The notes beneath the pieces were generated by a model, which did not search any database, had not been told where the DNA came from, and was given only the letters and a program-made list of their open reading frames with translations. A stretch of 64,000 nucleotides of DNA from Coffea arabica (lineage: Eukaryota > Streptophyta > Magnoliopsida > Gentianales > Rubiaceae). Every line of letters starts with the position of its first letter. The first letter of the stretch is position 1. This document shows positions 62,170-64,000 of this stretch, one piece after another. The translations under genes and the position numbers were made by a program. Location of the stretch: assembly GCF_036785885.1 (NCBI RefSeq), contig NC_092317.1:9302501-9366500 (forward strand), written 5' to 3'.

Positions 62170-62435
62170 CTCCTGGCTTTTGAGATTCGCTCGTTCTTAA
62201 ATCACAAAAATACGAATACACACAAATTAAACACACACAAAAATGGTATCATCATCCCCGTAAATAAACACACACAAATACACACAACATCCTCATTTCT
62301 AGACTAATAAAACCTCTAATAAGATAATAACTGCCAACAATTTTCCATCCAAAAAAAAGAGAGAAAGAAAAACATAATTCTTCCATTCATATTAAAAACA
62401 AAAAATTCTCCAAGATGTTTTGCTAGTGACAGAGC

Positions 62436-62507
62436 TGCCCCCATGCGGGATTGAACTATAGACCTTCAGTTTACAAGACTGACACTCTACCACTAAGCTA
62501 TAGGGGC
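62436..62507 (-). pseudogene. tRNA-Thr copy 5, degenerate
   Basis: Anticodon TGT kept; D stem (GCTT/GAGT) and T stem (TATAG/CCGCA) weakened. Shares changes with copy 3, so the two units are sister duplicates. Confidence 0.75.
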
Positions 62508-62761
62508 CTCCTGACTTCTAAGATTCGCTCGTTCTTAAATCACAAAAATACAAATACACACAAATTAAACACACACAAAAATGGTATCGTCATCCCCCTA
62601 AAATAAACACACACAACATCCTTATTTTTAGACTAATAAAACCTCTAATAAGATAATAACTGCCAACAATTTTCCATCCAAAAAAAAGAGAGAAAGAAAA
62701 ACATAATTCTTCCATTCATATTTAAAAAAAAATTTCCTACATGTTTTGCTGGTAACAGAGT

Positions 62762-62833
62762 TGCCCCCATGCAGGATCGAACTACAGACCTTCAGTTTAC
62801 AAGATTGACGTTCTACCACTGAGCTATAGGGGC
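62762..62833 (-). pseudogene. tRNA-Thr copy 6, degenerate
   Basis: D stem GCTC/GAAC and anticodon stem TCAAT/ACTGA each carry a mismatch; boxes A and B are otherwise good. Confidence 0.7.
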
Positions 62834-63087
62834 CTCCTGGCTTCTAAGATTCGCTGGTTCTTAAATCACAAAAATACAAATACACACAAATTAAACACAC
62901 ACAAAAATGGTATCATCATCCCCCTAAAATAAACACACACAACATCCTTATTTTTAGACTAATAAAACCTCTAATAAGATAATAACTGCCAACAATTTTC
63001 CATTCAAAAAAAAGAGAGAAAGAAAAACATAATTCTTCCATTCAAATTTAAAAAAACATTTCCTACATGTTTTGCTGGTAACAGAGT

Positions 63088-63159
63088 TGCCCCCATGTAG
63101 GATCGAACTACAGACCTTCAGTTTACAAGACTGACGTTCTACCACTGAGCTATAGAGGC
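63088..63159 (-). pseudogene. tRNA-Thr copy 7, degenerate
   Basis: Acceptor GCCTCTA and D stem GAAC weakened; T stem fully paired (TGTAG/CTACA). Shares the D-stem change with copy 6. Confidence 0.7.
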
Positions 63160-63421
63160 CTCCTGGCTTCTAAGATTCGCTCATTCTTAAATCACAAAAA
63201 TACAAATACACACAAATTAAACACACACAAAAATGGTATCATCATCCCCTAAAATAAACACACACAAATACACACAACATCCTTATTTCTAGACTAATAA
63301 AACCTCTAATAAGATAATAACTGCCAACAATTTTCCATCCAAAAAAAAGAGAGAAAGAAAAACATAATTCTTCCATTCATATTTAAAAAAAATTTCCTAC
63401 ATATTTAGCTGGTAACAGAGT

Positions 63422-63493
63422 TGCCCCCATGCAGGATCGAACTACAGACCTTCAGTTTACAAGACTGACGCTCTACCACTGAGCTATAGGGGC
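63422..63493 (-). tRNA. trnT-UGU: tRNA-Thr(UGU), copy 8
   Basis: Identical over 72 nt to copy 2: full cloverleaf, anticodon TGT, good internal promoter boxes, and an A-run on the plus strand (a T-run for the transcript) about 35 bp past the 3' end. Confidence 0.93.
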
Positions 63494-63601
63494 CTCCTGG
63501 CTTCTGAGATTCGCTCATTCTTAAATCACAAAAATACAATAAATTAGCTTTTTTTCTCTCATTAACCCCCCTTTTTTTATTGACGAGACCTGAATCAATC
63601 G

Positions 63602-63952
63602 ATGGAGACCTCTTTTGATAGCGTAAGAATCCCTTTCCCAGTTTCCCTCCATTTTTGTACCTATTTTTTCTTTTGTTTTGCTTTCCCTAAATTCCATGCT
63701 CTTTTTTTTTTTTTTTGGGGGACAATGTCCATATATCTATATGTATGAACAATTGAATTGATTAGTGTCAACGAAATTTAGGATTTAATCGGTGAAATAT
63801 TCAAGCGCATTTGGAGGAGAAGAGCCGCAGGTTCTTTTCTTTTCTTTTTTTGTTGTTTGGTTGTGTGGTTAACAACTTTATTTGCTTATTTATTTGTTCC
63901 CATTCATGCAGAGCGCGAGAGAAATGAAGTTACTGAAGCTCCGGATACCGAG
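63602..63952 (+). CDS. Possible first two exons of an unidentified gene
   Basis: ATG at 63602 starts METSFDS and meets a good donor (gtaag) at 63623. A candidate acceptor (catgcag) at 63911 precedes a short open stretch that reaches a possible donor (gttttc) at 63953. No family can be named from so few residues, and the frame after the join is not certain. The gene would continue beyond the window. Confidence 0.25.
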
Positions 63953-64000
63953 GTTTTCCGAATTCATACTTTTTTCTTTTTTACATTAAAATTTTCATTT

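Larger units (their letters stand above)
60745..63535 (-). repeat. Tandem array of about 325-390-bp units, each with a tRNA-Thr copy
   Basis: Eight tRNA-Thr(UGU)-like copies begin (plus-strand left edges) at 61043, 61434, 61773, 62098, 62436, 62762, 63088 and 63422; spacing is 391, 339, 325, 338, 326, 326 and 334 bp. The spacers are shared: aaacacacacaaaaatggta, cctctaataagataataact, gccaacaattttccat, gagagaaagaaaaacataat. They are therefore tandem duplicates of a whole unit, not separate insertions. The first two units also share an extra block (gctaaaatctatactatag, 60750 and 61140). Confidence 0.95.

Noticed and set aside
60909-63145. Repeated short minus-strand open frames (about 60-75 residues) in the 60.9-63.1 kb array
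   Set aside because: They are read-through of the tandem units across the tRNA-Thr copies; the repeated peptide words are the translated tRNA sequence.
60745-63535. CRISPR-like look of the regularly spaced array
   Set aside because: The units are over 300 bp, the spacers are also repeats, and each unit holds a tRNA that folds; this is plant nuclear DNA.

Overview
This is nuclear DNA from a flowering plant, most likely a dicot. Genes carry many short GT-AG introns, the sequence between them is AT-rich, and the transposons are plant types: Ty3/gypsy with a tRNA-Asp primer site, Ty1/copia with an initiator-Met primer site, hAT and Mutator-type MITEs, a tRNA-derived SINE and an L1-type LINE fragment. 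I see no bacterial or organellar features. Exon boundaries were worked out by hand from splice sites and protein family conservation.

Layout. 1-3002 (+): the 3' three quarters of an ABCB (P-glycoprotein type) transporter. 3334-11194: a composite of two related LTR elements joined tail to tail, with one 5-bp target duplication around the whole. 12732-27710 (-): three ATG16 (autophagy) copies in the same orientation. Two look intact; the third is a pseudogene split by a young copia element that itself carries a MITE. Solo LTRs lie at 16300-16813 and 27864-28477, and a hAT MITE sits just upstream of the second ATG16. 29482-35141 (-): an Argonaute of the AGO4/6/9 clade, open over 22 coding exons (908 residues), in which all four catalytic DEDH positions are substituted. 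36668-40288 (-): an ABHD17-like serine hydrolase. 40.3-53.2 kb: gene-poor, with several MITEs whose target duplications can be read directly and a pair of SINEs. 53238-54488 (+): a single-exon JINGUBANG-like WD40 protein. 54.5-60.7 kb: gene-poor, with MITEs, a near-perfect hairpin and a LINE fragment. 60.7-63.5 kb (-): eight tandem copies of a tRNA-Thr(UGU) unit, about three of them apparently intact. 63.6-64 kb: possible start of another gene.

The protein genes do not form one pathway. The strongest candidates for something new are the Argonaute without its slicer residues but with its 5'-phosphate pocket kept, the inverted two-element LTR composite, and the tRNA-Thr array. Family names and functions rest on recalled family sequences; no search was run.
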